Source of the DNA: Rhodothermia bacterium
Lineage (GTDB): Bacteria; Bacteroidota; Rhodothermia; Rhodothermales; UBA2364
DNA: 64,000 bases
Reading direction: 5' to 3'
Assembly (NCBI GenBank): GCA_017303715.1
Contig: JAFLBZ010000002.1
Coordinates: forward strand, 124,001 to 188,000
The translations under genes were made by a program, and so were the position numbers. Under the pieces are notes generated by a model, which saw only the letters and a program-made list of their open reading frames with translations, made no database searches and was not told where the DNA came from. Positions 35,169-44,262 of this stretch are shown piece after piece (the stretch's first letter is position 1; each line of letters starts with the position of its first letter).

Positions 35169-36201
35169 TTCTGATTTCTACAGGCAAACTCGTGGAGGCA
35201 TTAACAGCGGTACTAAAAAAGTAAATAAGTGGAACCGTAGGCGGGACACTCAGAGCATAGGCCCCCACCCCACCAAATGCGCCAATATCCACCCCATCTG
35301 TTCCGGCAGCAAGCGCGGGTGATCCTGTTTTGAGCCGGAAACTGCTGTCCAAGGCCGTATTCGTGCCCTCAAACACATTGGACATCACCGCACTAAAAAT
35401 GTTATTCTCTAAAACATTGCTGGCATCATTCCCTACGGCGACACTGCTCGGATGTGCAAAAATGTTGTTCCTAAAAACTGAACCAAACGCATTCACAACG
35501 CGATTGGTATTTGCCCCCCAAAAGATATTGTTCTCGATGACAGAATTCAAAATATAGGTATTGTAGGAGCTGCTGGTACATTGATTTGAATAACACACCA
35601 CATTATGGCTCACCAACGAACCAAGGGGTATGTGTAGGCCATAGGCAATCAGGTTGTGGTCTATGGTACCCATAATGTTGTACAAACCCCTATAGTTGCC
35701 TTGATAATCATACACCCAGTTTTGAGAAATCACCGCCTTCCGAGCAGTGGAAGAGGGTGACGGACAAGTAGAGGTACTACTGGCGGCAGCGATGTACGAA
35801 ACATAATTCCGCTTCACCGTCACGTCATCCACAGAAAGAAATAAGCCATATGAAGTACTACTCCCTATCCCTATTCTCATCCCAGAAATCAAAGACCCCT
35901 CGGAGCCAGTGGTAAAATTGATACAATCTATGCTTGCCGTAGAAATGGGCGAGAGGTAGTTCACCGCCCAGCCATGCCCCAACCCCAAGATCACCAGGCG
36001 CTTCGTTACGGCTACGGAGCCATAAGAAGTGGCACTCCCATAGAGGTACAAGGTGTCGCCAGCCGCAACGGTACTGGCAGAAATAGCCGCACTCAGCGAG
36101 GTAAACTGCGCAGCAGGGTTGCCACTATTGTCCACCCGCCAGTTTTTGGCACTAACCAATATGGGCAATAGCGAGATGCAGAGTAGAATTCCTTTTTTCA
36201 T
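35155..36201 (-). CDS. Secreted right-handed beta-helix protein
   Basis: From the ATG at 36201 the product has 348 residues and a signal peptide (MKKGILLCISLLPILVSAKN). Repeated short turns such as VTKRLVILGLGHG, ISGMRIGIGSS, VIENNIFWGAN, VFRNNIFAHPS and VLENNIFSAVM are the Asn-rich rungs of a parallel beta-helix. The end, FFSTAVNASTSLPVEIRIVSK, is not a clear T9SS tail. It neighbours its truncated paralogue downstream and a small lipoprotein upstream in a same-strand block of exported proteins. Function unknown; polysaccharide lyase-like or structural roles fit the fold. Confidence 0.78.
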   Translation of the reverse strand: MKKGILLCISLLPILVSAKNWRVDNSGNPAAQFTSLSAAISASTVAAGDTLYLYGSATSYGSVAVTKRLVILGLGHGWAVNYLSPISTASIDCINFTTGSEGSLISGMRIGIGSSTSYGLFLSVDDVTVKRNYVSYIAAASSTSTCPSPSSTARKAVISQNWVYDYQGNYRGLYNIMGTIDHNLIAYGLHIPLGSLVSHNVVCYSNQCTSSSYNTYILNSVIENNIFWGANTNRVVNAFGSVFRNNIFAHPSSVAVGNDASNVLENNIFSAVMSNVFEGTNTALDSSFRLKTGSPALAAGTDGVDIGAFGGVGAYALSVPPTVPLIYFFSTAVNASTSLPVEIRIVSK

Positions 36202-36227
36202 GGTATTTTGAGGCTTATGGTTAAATG

Positions 36228-36701
36228 TTAAGGTTTGATTCGTTTGTAAATGGGGGTTACGCAACGGATGTAAGGGGGGCAAGATTGAGCAATCAGAAGG
36301 CTATCTCCTTTAAAAGTGACCTGCCACGTCCAACTTTCGCCTGAGCTAAAAGATTTTGCGGGCGCTAAAGTGGTGGCTAAACCGTCCGTTCGGCTAAAAA
36401 TCATCGGATAACGGTCCGGCGTATGGGTTAGCGGCTTCTGCAACGTTACCGTTCCCCAATCCTCATACCAATGCTGCACCGTACCATCAGTGGGTAGGAA
36501 GGCGGTATAAATACGGTATTGATCAGGCTTGGAGAGCACGAGGTTGTATCTAAAAGCGCCATCCATATATGCCCAATTACCCGTCCATTCATCTTTCATG
36601 GGGATGGAGGTGGGAGTAATTTCCTCTGGTGAAGGGTTTCCGTTGTCACAGGCAGAGAGAAACAGAAACAAACACATAAAAATGCAGTAAAGATGCTTCA
36701 T
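36228..36701 (-). CDS. Hypothetical lipoprotein, 157 residues
   Basis: The N-terminus MKHLYCIFMCLFLFLSAC ends in a clear lipobox Cys, so it should be lipid-anchored. The mature 140 residues are rich in Trp, Tyr and Thr (DEWTGNWAYMDGAF, SSGESWTWQVTFKGDSLLIAQ) and resemble small beta-sandwich or lipocalin-like lipoproteins common in Bacteroidota, without matching a named family to my eye. It lies 26 bases before the beta-helix gene in the exported-protein block. Confidence 0.72.
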   Translation of the reverse strand: MKHLYCIFMCLFLFLSACDNGNPSPEEITPTSIPMKDEWTGNWAYMDGAFRYNLVLSKPDQYRIYTAFLPTDGTVQHWYEDWGTVTLQKPLTHTPDRYPMIFSRTDGLATTLAPAKSFSSGESWTWQVTFKGDSLLIAQSCPPYIRCVTPIYKRIKP

Positions 36702-36779
36702 ATTAATTTGTTAGTCATATAAGAACCACTCCGTCGAAAGAACTCGCAGGCTTGTTACGTTAATCAGGTTTCACCAACC

Positions 36780-38294
36780 TCAGCGCAGGATGACCACTTT
36801 TTGGGTTTCGCGTTTATTATTTTGGTCAACCTGAATCCAATACACGCCGGTGGGAAGGTTGTATTGTGTAACATTCAAGGTCATGAAAGTCTCGGAAGTT
36901 TGTTCTTGTACGATTTTCCGCCCTAAGACATCGTACAAGGCAATGGACGTTTTGGGTGTTGCCGTTCCGAGCGACAAGGTTAGGTGGTGCTGCACTGGAT
37001 TGGGGAAGACCTCAAAAAGTTGTACGCGACTTGGGGGCCTTTCGACATCGTTGGCAACCGAGGCCATACTGACCTCATCAAAGACCTGCTTAAGGCCTGC
37101 CATAGCCTCCTCGTCTATTCGGTAGTAGGGTCTTTCGTCGTTGAGGGCGTAAAAACTATACATCGTCACTCCCCAGTCACGAATTCCTTGCATCATCATA
37201 TTATAGACCTCCGTGCGGCTTGGTTTCCCACAGTGACACGACTCCGAAACCATGAGTTCAGACATATAAAGAGGTAATTTGGAGAGCGTTCTCGCCAATT
37301 TCGCATTGGTACGGAAATATGCAGGCATATTGGGCACATCATCCTTGGCAGGATAGTTGTCGGTTGCAAAAACTCCCTTAAAAAGGGTGTCTAATTTCCG
37401 GACAGAAGTTGCGGTATATCCCGCTCCTTGATCGCCCCACCAGCCGGAGTAGGTTGAACGTGGTGGGAAATAGTAACTAAACGTTTTGCTGGACAATGCC
37501 ACGCCATTTACACCTAATGCTTGGAGTTCATCCCCTGCCGCAGTTACCATGGCAGAAATGGCATTACTTAGCTCATTGGCTCGAAATGTAAAAACCTCGG
37601 TAGTAGGTGGAATACTACGGGGCAATATTGCAAAGGGATCGTTTTTGAATATTTTCCAAGCTGCTTCGGTCGCCGAGTCAAACGTACTCAATTTGCCGGT
37701 CACTGGATACATCACTTCGTTTCCGAGCAGGAGGTCTCCGATTGTACCATCCGAGAAATGGTTTACGCCCCGATCGTCTTGCATGGCACGGATAAATGCC
37801 CGAATCCATTCGGAAATTTCATTCGACCAAACCGCCGAACTGGGACTTACACGTAAAAAGGTATCGTATTCAGGCACAAGAGAGCCATCGGCATAGGTCA
37901 GTAAGTCTGCGACATACTTAGATTTGATGTATTCTGGCAGATAATGAGGACTCAGCAATACGCTCCAATACAACCCTTTTTCTTTGCATAACCTGGCAAA
38001 ATCTTGATAAAACCGAAAGTTGTATTGCTGTTTTTCTGGCTCGGTTGTCGCCCATGAGACTTCTAATTGCACCAATGCTCGCAGACTTCCTCCTTCCCAC
38101 GTCCGAACGGGTTTCCCTGATGCCATCTCCGCCACAATCCGATCCAATAAAGGAGCTAAATCGGTTGCTTGTCCTGCAACTTGCCGATGAAGGGTTACGC
38201 CAATTTTGTACGCAGCTTGACTTTGCACGGGTTCGGCACCACCCATGAGGAATACCAACAGAAAGATGTTTAATGAGACGATAGTTTTCTTCAC
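36780..38294 (-). CDS. Secreted glycoside-hydrolase-like protein with T9SS sorting domain
   Basis: 504 residues: signal peptide (MKKTIVSLNIFLLVFLMGGAEP), a TIM-barrel-like domain of about 380 residues, and a T9SS type A tail (VFPNPVQHHLTLSL ... VVILR). The barrel shows the pattern of GH14/GH42-like enzymes: VQLEVSWATTEPEKQQYNFR, the GLYWSVLLSPHYLPEY strand, LLLGNEVMYP with an Asn-Glu pair as a candidate acid/base, and YMSELMVSES as a candidate nucleophile region. I cannot fix the family or substrate. It would act outside the cell on a plant or algal polysaccharide or a related glycan. Confidence 0.72.
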   Translation of the reverse strand: MKKTIVSLNIFLLVFLMGGAEPVQSQAAYKIGVTLHRQVAGQATDLAPLLDRIVAEMASGKPVRTWEGGSLRALVQLEVSWATTEPEKQQYNFRFYQDFARLCKEKGLYWSVLLSPHYLPEYIKSKYVADLLTYADGSLVPEYDTFLRVSPSSAVWSNEISEWIRAFIRAMQDDRGVNHFSDGTIGDLLLGNEVMYPVTGKLSTFDSATEAAWKIFKNDPFAILPRSIPPTTEVFTFRANELSNAISAMVTAAGDELQALGVNGVALSSKTFSYYFPPRSTYSGWWGDQGAGYTATSVRKLDTLFKGVFATDNYPAKDDVPNMPAYFRTNAKLARTLSKLPLYMSELMVSESCHCGKPSRTEVYNMMMQGIRDWGVTMYSFYALNDERPYYRIDEEAMAGLKQVFDEVSMASVANDVERPPSRVQLFEVFPNPVQHHLTLSLGTATPKTSIALYDVLGRKIVQEQTSETFMTLNVTQYNLPTGVYWIQVDQNNKRETQKVVILR

Positions 38295-38440
38295 GATTTT
38301 CAGCTAAGGTTTGGATAAACGCTTACCGAATGTATGAAGACAACCAACGAATCCACAAGAAATGAAGACCCTCTTTGTTCACATGTTTCGGCACAAATGA
38401 GGGATTTTTCAAACAAATGAAGGAAAAGAAGGCGTGTTTT

Positions 38441-40174
38441 TCAGTTTGATACTTGGTTTTTATGCTTGACGGACACGCTCATCACATGCTTTTGGTTGCA
38501 GGTTTTATATAGTTCTTGGGAATTAGGGACTTTAAACAGCTCGTACAAAGCTTGTAAGTCTGTGTCAACATAAGAAGAAGCAACCCCCAGAAGCCGCGAT
38601 AATAACTTTTTGTCCGGCAGGGTTTCGCAGTAAACAAAGTACCGAAAAGTACAGCCATAAATAATCTGAACGACGAGGTTATTAAGTGCTGCAATGCCTT
38701 CGACACGCTTATCCTTTGTGTTCTTCAGGATGTTTTTCCATTGATCAATGGAACGCTTTGTGACCCCCACCCAGTGCTCCCGTTTTCGGGGCATCTGTCC
38801 GCGTTGTTCATGGTTAAGAATTTCTTTGAACTCCTGATCTACGTAATAGAAGAGGTAATCAATTGGCTGTGTATTTATATCTGGTACGAGAACAGGCGGT
38901 TCTTCGGCAAAAGGCACGAGTTTTATTTTGTCAAATACCCATTCTTCCCAACCCTCTGGCGTGAGCGGTGTTCCTTGTAAATTAAGAACCAGTCCCCGTA
39001 ACCGGAAGTTTTCTTCTCTAAGCCGACTAACCTCTATTTGTTGATCCTCACATTGTTTTTCTATCTGTTTTAAACTGGTTTTTAGGGCCGTTACTTCCTC
39101 CACTGCAGCGACTTTTTGTTTTTGGAGGTCCATTTCGTGCGTCATGTTCACTCGCTGTACTTCTTCATCGTGCGACCTCGCTTGGCCATTTAATTTGTAT
39201 TGATGGCTTTCTTCAATCCGGCGTTTCTTCCGGACATACCACCACCCACCGATACTCCCCATACCCAATATGCCAAAAAAGACGCCCCAGTAAAGGGCCT
39301 CTGGCTTCCACACCTCTGCAAAGGGTGGGACACCTTGACTTTCGTGGCGGTTTGCCAAGAACAAAACCTCCTCATTACTTATTGCTCGATTGTATAGCCG
39401 CACTTCATCAATCGCTCCTAAAAGAGACCAGTCCATTTTTTCACCGAAGGCTCCAATGGAGACGGGTAGGTTGTAATCCACGAAATTATTGGGACCTTCG
39501 GAGGTGAAAATATTGGGGATTTGTTCTCGTGGTAGGCCATTCACAAATACTTGGAAGTGAGTTTTCTTGTCTTCAACAGGTGCAACCCGAACCACATAAT
39601 GAAACGCGATGTTCGGTTTGAGATAAGGCATAAACAATTCAAAGCTGGACGTTGGTTCTACGTTTACCTTGGTATCATTCGAGGCAATAAACCGAAAGTC
39701 GCGCCCCAATCCATCCAATCGTGTCCAAAAACCACGTCCATGCTCAGCATGAGCATAAACCGCGTTGATGCCGCCTTTATTGGGAGTAAAAACGTCTTGT
39801 CGTTCAAAGTGGCTTAGTTGAACCCAAAAACTGAGGGTAAAGGGTGGCTTAAGAGCCAGTTTAGGGCTATAAGGAATGATTAGCCTGCCGGGATGTTTAT
39901 GGCCTCCTATCGCCAAAGCATCACCAAATAAGGTTCTTCTTGTAAGTTGGGCGGAGCCTTGCAGTGTGCCCGTAAGATTGGGATCATTATCCGAACGGAC
40001 TTGCACTCCTTCTCTGTTTTTTTCCGAGAAGGAAAAGTGCATCACCAAGCCTTTGGATAAACTTGGAGGTAAATTGGATTGAGATTTTAGGACAACAGGT
40101 GTAAAGACAAGCAATAGACCAATGTACCAACGTGTAAATATGTACCAGCGTGTAAATACCATTGTTTTTTCCAC
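38441..40174 (-). CDS. LamG-domain membrane protein with cytoplasmic coiled coil and novel C-terminal domain
   Basis: 577 residues. An N-terminal hydrophobic segment is followed by a LamG-like concanavalin-A fold (about 45-290; PFTLSFWVQLSHF, LLGAIDEVRLYNRAIS), a single membrane helix (WGVFFGILGMGSIGGWWYV, near 300-320), a long coiled coil (EEVTALKTSLKQIEKQCEDQ and neighbours) and a C-terminal domain of about 160 residues that I do not recognise (FDKIKLVPFAEEP ... LYELFKVPNSQELYK). No kinase, LytTR or LuxR-type domain is evident. The start MEKTMVFTRWYIFTRWYI is unusual because of an 18-bp tandem repeat. A surface-sensing role is inferred from the layout only. Confidence 0.75.
   Translation of the reverse strand: MEKTMVFTRWYIFTRWYIGLLLVFTPVVLKSQSNLPPSLSKGLVMHFSFSEKNREGVQVRSDNDPNLTGTLQGSAQLTRRTLFGDALAIGGHKHPGRLIIPYSPKLALKPPFTLSFWVQLSHFERQDVFTPNKGGINAVYAHAEHGRGFWTRLDGLGRDFRFIASNDTKVNVEPTSSFELFMPYLKPNIAFHYVVRVAPVEDKKTHFQVFVNGLPREQIPNIFTSEGPNNFVDYNLPVSIGAFGEKMDWSLLGAIDEVRLYNRAISNEEVLFLANRHESQGVPPFAEVWKPEALYWGVFFGILGMGSIGGWWYVRKKRRIEESHQYKLNGQARSHDEEVQRVNMTHEMDLQKQKVAAVEEVTALKTSLKQIEKQCEDQQIEVSRLREENFRLRGLVLNLQGTPLTPEGWEEWVFDKIKLVPFAEEPPVLVPDINTQPIDYLFYYVDQEFKEILNHEQRGQMPRKREHWVGVTKRSIDQWKNILKNTKDKRVEGIAALNNLVVQIIYGCTFRYFVYCETLPDKKLLSRLLGVASSYVDTDLQALYELFKVPNSQELYKTCNQKHVMSVSVKHKNQVSN
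40123..40158. repeat. 18-bp tandem repeat at the start of the LamG gene
   Basis: Two 18-bp units (40123-40140 and 40141-40158) differ at one base and encode the duplicated FTRWYI at the protein N-terminus. A short, in-frame unit like this could vary in copy number. Confidence 0.8.
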
Positions 40175-40267
40175 TTAAAATAAAACAAACTTTCGCCAAC
40201 ATCGCTTGGCAGGATATTTTGAGCAATAAATGGTCGGCTGCTCCCCAGTTTCGGTAAGTGGTGATGA

Positions 40268-40672
40268 TTACGCCTTCCGTTTGCGTGAAGAAGTCGGTTT
40301 TAGGTGTGCGTGAAACGTATTAACCTCAATGGCTTTTTGGAGCATTTCCATTATGGCTTCTTCGGGCAATGCCTCGGAAGGAGAGCAGAAAAAGCTCCAG
40401 ACTTGGGCGCGGCCTCGTTGTTCCAAATAGTGTTGCGCTTCCGAGATTTCCCGTGCCTGACAAAATCCCAACTCGGCTTCTCCTTTTTTAGAGACCGAGA
40501 GGTAGCACATCATGCGATGATGGTCATAGAAAGGCATACCCCAACGCATTTTCACGACAATCCCGCTGTGTGCTGCTAAAACAAGATCATGAAGGCGGTG
40601 TAAAACCGGCTGAAGACGTGCAGGTTGTGCTAAAATCCAAGACGTAGCCGAGTCATTAAGGTTTTCCCACAT
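40268..40672 (-). CDS. DUF1801 / YdhG-like family protein
   Basis: 134 residues of the DUF1801 family (YdhG/Fra-type folds). Family features are the opening with HRLHDLVLAAHSGIVVKMRWGMPFYDHHRMMCYL and the later LGFCQAREI. Some family members are proposed iron chaperones; most have no assigned job. Ends with a basic tail KPTSSRKRKA. It is an isolated single gene between the LamG gene and the cyclophilin lipoprotein gene. Confidence 0.82.
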   Translation of the reverse strand: MWENLNDSATSWILAQPARLQPVLHRLHDLVLAAHSGIVVKMRWGMPFYDHHRMMCYLSVSKKGEAELGFCQAREISEAQHYLEQRGRAQVWSFFCSPSEALPEEAIMEMLQKAIEVNTFHAHLKPTSSRKRKA

Positions 40673-40813
40673 CGTTTATGCCCTGTGCTTCGTTTGATGC
40701 CCTGTTTTTGTGCATTGGTCGCGTTATTTTCCGAGTTCAATATACAGAAATTATGAATAACACAACAAAGTCTCGTATTTTATTAGACCATAAGGATGCT
40801 TAAAATTTACAGT

Positions 40814-41686
40814 ATGTTGGACGATAAATGGATTTGCCGTTTTAGAACAATTTTATGGCCAAGTACAGCCATTTTCTTGCTTGGTTTTTTGGGGATGGCT
40901 TGTGGCGAGGGGCAAAGGTCGTTACCAGAAACCCCACAGCATACGGGGGAACCACAAGGGGTAGAAAAAGCCCTGCCCGATACCACCGAAGTAGATCCAT
41001 ATCGGTATGCGGAGATCGGTACACCACTTGGCAATATCGTAATTCGGCTGTATAACGAAACCGTAAAACACCGTGATAACTTTATCAAACTAACCGAATC
41101 GGGTTTTTACGATGGACTATACTTCCACCGTGTGATGCGTGGGTTGATGATTCAAGGCGGGGATCCCAACACCAAAAACGTAAATCCTGCCGATGATGGG
41201 CTTGGAGGGCCGGGTTACGTGATAGACTCCGAAATTTTACCGTATTCCTATCACAAGCGTGGCGAGGTCTGTGCTATCCAGTCGGTAGAAGTGCCCGGCA
41301 AGTCATCCGGAAGCCAGTTTTATATTGTACAAGGTGGAGATGCCATCCCGGAAATCATCTTAAACGACCAAGAACAACAAGTTCGGGAGCAAACGGGCAT
41401 AAAGACCTTCCATTATTCCCAAGAAGCCCGCCAGCATTACCTACGTGAAGGCGGTGCGCCATGGTTAGACCTACAATATACTTGTTTTGGCGAAGTGGTT
41501 TCTGGTCTTGATGCTCTGGATCGCTTGGCACACTTAGAGACCCCCCGAACCACAAACGAAATACTCAACGAACCAAGCCTTTTAGATCGCCCAAAGCAAA
41601 TCCAAAAGGCCAAAATGACCATAAAAATGCTGGAACAACCACCCAAATTACCCCAAAGAACAAACAAAAAAGCCCGACCAAATTGA
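40814..41686 (+). CDS. Cyclophilin-type peptidyl-prolyl isomerase, lipoprotein
   Basis: Cis-trans proline isomerase that helps fold exported proteins. From the ATG at 40814 it has 290 residues, with a hydrophobic signal ending LLGFLGMAC, a lipoprotein cleavage site. The cyclophilin domain starts GTPLGNIVIRLYNETVKHRDNF and contains LYFHRVMRGLMIQGGDP with the catalytic Arg and the later SSGSQFYIV, as in bacterial PpiA/PpiB-like enzymes. An insert of about 50 residues near EQQVREQTGIKTFHYS is longer than in PpiA and resembles Bacteroidota homologues. The gene's stop lies inside the tRNA-Pro terminator hairpin on the opposite strand. Confidence 0.92.
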   Translation: MLDDKWICRFRTILWPSTAIFLLGFLGMACGEGQRSLPETPQHTGEPQGVEKALPDTTEVDPYRYAEIGTPLGNIVIRLYNETVKHRDNFIKLTESGFYDGLYFHRVMRGLMIQGGDPNTKNVNPADDGLGGPGYVIDSEILPYSYHKRGEVCAIQSVEVPGKSSGSQFYIVQGGDAIPEIILNDQEQQVREQTGIKTFHYSQEARQHYLREGGAPWLDLQYTCFGEVVSGLDALDRLAHLETPRTTNEILNEPSLLDRPKQIQKAKMTIKMLEQPPKLPQRTNKKARPN

Positions 41687-41693
41687 TCAGGCT
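41664..41693 (-). terminator. Terminator of tRNA-Pro
   Basis: Read on the minus strand: a 9-bp stem (41685-41693 with 41671-41679) including two G-U pairs, a 5-base loop, then six T residues. It starts just beyond the tRNA 3' end and overlaps the stop codon of the plus-strand cyclophilin gene, so the two convergent transcripts share the structure. Confidence 0.85.
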
Positions 41694-41696
41694 GGG

Positions 41697-41770
<74 letters not shown>

Positions 41771-42178
41771 TTTTAAATGGGTCAATAAAATAATCATTGG
41801 AAAAGCCTCTTGCAATTCCATTCTCCTCTTGGAAGCCGCTCTTTACCCAATTTTCGGTTTTTTATACCCAATAATTGCAACATCCCTTTGTGAAGTTCTT
41901 GCAATTATCGCTATTTCGACTTACATTCTTAACCATAAGGTAAAACGTATTTTGTACAACGTTCAAATAAACGCATGACTTCCTGATTATCCCAATATCC
42001 GAATAAAAGCACTGCCCCAAAACCAAGCAGTAGTCTTTTTCTTAAGACGGACTTTCCTCATTCTTCCGGATCAACGTTCCGGATTGTTTTATGCTATCAG
42101 GCACGCGCGGACGCAGCCTCGCGATACGAATTACCTTATCTAAGTGCCAGATTATTAATAGCATAAATAAATAAAACA
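41771..42178. other. Intergenic stretch between tRNA-Pro and recJ
   Basis: 408 bases with no convincing gene. It must contain the tRNA promoter near 41771-41820 and the recJ promoter. The striking feature is a perfect 10-bp inverted repeat with a third half-site, described separately. Confidence 0.5.
41871..41908. promoter_or_regulatory. 10-bp inverted repeat ATAATTGCAA/TTGCAATTAT
   Basis: ATAATTGCAA (41871-41880) and its exact complement TTGCAATTAT (41899-41908) are separated by 18 bases; a third TTGCAATT lies at 41810-41817. The arrangement resembles spaced binding sites for a dimeric protein, or a hairpin of an untranslated transcript. No protein can be named. Confidence 0.4.
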
Positions 42179-43921
42179 ATGAAGTACCGCTGGTTGTTAC
42201 CCCAACCGGAGCATTCTCATCTGGTTCAGGCATTGTGCGACCAACTAAATGGCCTGCCGCCTGCACTAGGAAGGGTGCTTTCGTTACGGGGAATTGAGAC
42301 CTATGATGAGGCAAAGCGCTTTTTTCGCCCATCCTTAGATGACCTGCACGACCCGTTCCTAATGAAAGACATGGATGTGGCTGCAGAACGTCTCCAAAAG
42401 GCCATATTACAGGGAGAAAAGGTGGTGGTATATGGCGACTACGACGTTGACGGGACAACCGCAACCGCACTGATGGTCAGTTTTCTTCGTCAACATGGCT
42501 TGGATACCGAGTTTTTTATTCCAGATCGCTATGCCGATGGATATGGACTTTGTTTTAGAGGCATTGACTTTGCCGCTTTCAGAGGGGCAACCTTGCTGAT
42601 TTCGTTGGATTGTGGCATTACAGGACATGCGGCGGCGGATTATTGCCGCGAAAAAGGAATTGATTTGGTGATTTGTGACCATCACAATGCCGAAGAAGCC
42701 ATTCCTGATGCCTTAGCTGTATTGGATCCTAAACGTCCAGATTGCAACTACCCGTTCAAAGAACTTACCGGATGTGGCGTTGGGTTTAAGCTCATTCAGG
42801 CGACACTCAGTAAGTTGGGAAGCCCACGAGACGAAGCTTGGGAGTATTTAGATTTGGTGGCCTTGGCTATTGCATCGGACATTGTGCCCATTCTGGGCGA
42901 GAACCGTTTGTTGATGTACGAAGGCTTGCGGCGTATCCAGACCAACCCACGCATTGGACTACGCATGTTGGCTTTGCAAGGTGGGCAAGACCTAACGGCA
43001 TGTTCTACCTCCCAAATCGTTTTTGGAATCGGGCCACGCATCAATGCTGCCGGAAGAATGGGGGACGCTGCCGAGGCCGTAGAACTCATGATTGCAACAA
43101 ACCACGACCGCGCCTTGAAACAAGCACAGCGCCTTGAGAAACTGAATGGCGAACGTAGGCTCATGGATACCAAGACCTTTGAAGAAGCGGTTCAGTTAAT
43201 GGAAAGCCGTGCTTCTACTTGCACACAACATGCCATCGTCCTCCACCATTCAGGCTGGCACTTGGGCGTTATTGGCATTGTGGCAAGCCGGCTTGTAGAA
43301 CGCTTTTACCGGCCTACCGTTTTGCTCACAACGGCAAATGGCATGGCAAAGGGGTCTGCAAGAAGTGTGCAAGGATACAGTATTTATGACGCAATACGGT
43401 CTTGTGACCATCTTCTCTCTAAGTTTGGAGGCCATGCGTTTGCAGCCGGTCTTACCCTACCCGAATCCAACCTACAAGCCTTTACCGAGGCGCTTAACGA
43501 GGTTGTCAGCAAGACTATCCAACCGAACCAATTGAAAGCCGAAATTGTGGTGGATGCACCGCTTTATTTAAAGGACATCACCCCTCGGTTTAAGCGGATT
43601 CTGGAACAATTTGGACCATTTGGGCCACAAAACCGCCAACCTGTGTTTATCGGACAAAGCGTTCACGTAAAATCTCAACCCACGTTGGTAGGACGTGACG
43701 GCCACCTCAAGTTTCAGGTACAACAGGGGAAAAATGGGGAAACGTCTCCCACGTTTGATGTGATCGGCTTTGGGCTACATGCGCTTTATCCCACCGTTCG
43801 CGAGAGCCTACAACACGGGAAGCCCTTGGACATGCTGTTTACGATTGATGAAAATACGTTTATGGGGCAGACGTCTTTCCAACTCCGTGCAAAAGACCTG
43901 AAGTTAGCCGACACCGTATAG
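42179..43921 (+). CDS. recJ: Single-stranded-DNA-specific exonuclease RecJ
   Basis: 5'-3' exonuclease for ssDNA in recombination, mismatch and base-excision repair. The 580 residues match typical RecJ. DHH-family motifs are visible: VVVYGDYDVDGTTATAL (Asp-rich, residues 82-97), SLDCGITG, CDHHNAEE (D167-H168-H169) and the DHHA1 part with SGWHLGVIGIVASRLVE and KFGGHAFAAG. It is a single gene whose start follows a 408-base gap. Confidence 0.96.
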   Translation: MKYRWLLPQPEHSHLVQALCDQLNGLPPALGRVLSLRGIETYDEAKRFFRPSLDDLHDPFLMKDMDVAAERLQKAILQGEKVVVYGDYDVDGTTATALMVSFLRQHGLDTEFFIPDRYADGYGLCFRGIDFAAFRGATLLISLDCGITGHAAADYCREKGIDLVICDHHNAEEAIPDALAVLDPKRPDCNYPFKELTGCGVGFKLIQATLSKLGSPRDEAWEYLDLVALAIASDIVPILGENRLLMYEGLRRIQTNPRIGLRMLALQGGQDLTACSTSQIVFGIGPRINAAGRMGDAAEAVELMIATNHDRALKQAQRLEKLNGERRLMDTKTFEEAVQLMESRASTCTQHAIVLHHSGWHLGVIGIVASRLVERFYRPTVLLTTANGMAKGSARSVQGYSIYDAIRSCDHLLSKFGGHAFAAGLTLPESNLQAFTEALNEVVSKTIQPNQLKAEIVVDAPLYLKDITPRFKRILEQFGPFGPQNRQPVFIGQSVHVKSQPTLVGRDGHLKFQVQQGKNGETSPTFDVIGFGLHALYPTVRESLQHGKPLDMLFTIDENTFMGQTSFQLRAKDLKLADTV

Positions 43922-44262
43922 GGATCGCCCAAAGTTCCCAGACAAGTGCGTTTACATGGTTAATTTGCGTGAACCTATTGTCAATCTTTTATCTAAAAGG
44001 TCTTTTAAAGCAAGGATCAAAGACAAAGCAATAGGCGCTGGCGGAGGATTACTGTTTAACGTAAAGTGGCGTTCTGTGTGAATTTGCAACTTGGATGCCT
44101 GTTAAAAGGGCTAAGCGTATAAATTTTAAAGGATTTTGATCCAGAAAGCGCTTCATTAACAGTGTCAATATTTGATTCTATCACCACTTCGTCTTAATTT
44201 TACTGTTCTAAATAATCCTTTTGATTCTTGTAAACAAACCTCAACAAACGGAGTTATTCGCT
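43922..44262. other. Intergenic stretch between recJ and acpP
   Basis: 341 bases, AT-rich towards the acpP side, with no gene or strong hairpin that I can support. The last 45 bases could be read as an extension of acpP but give an atypical N-terminus. It probably holds the acpP promoter and leader. Confidence 0.5.
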
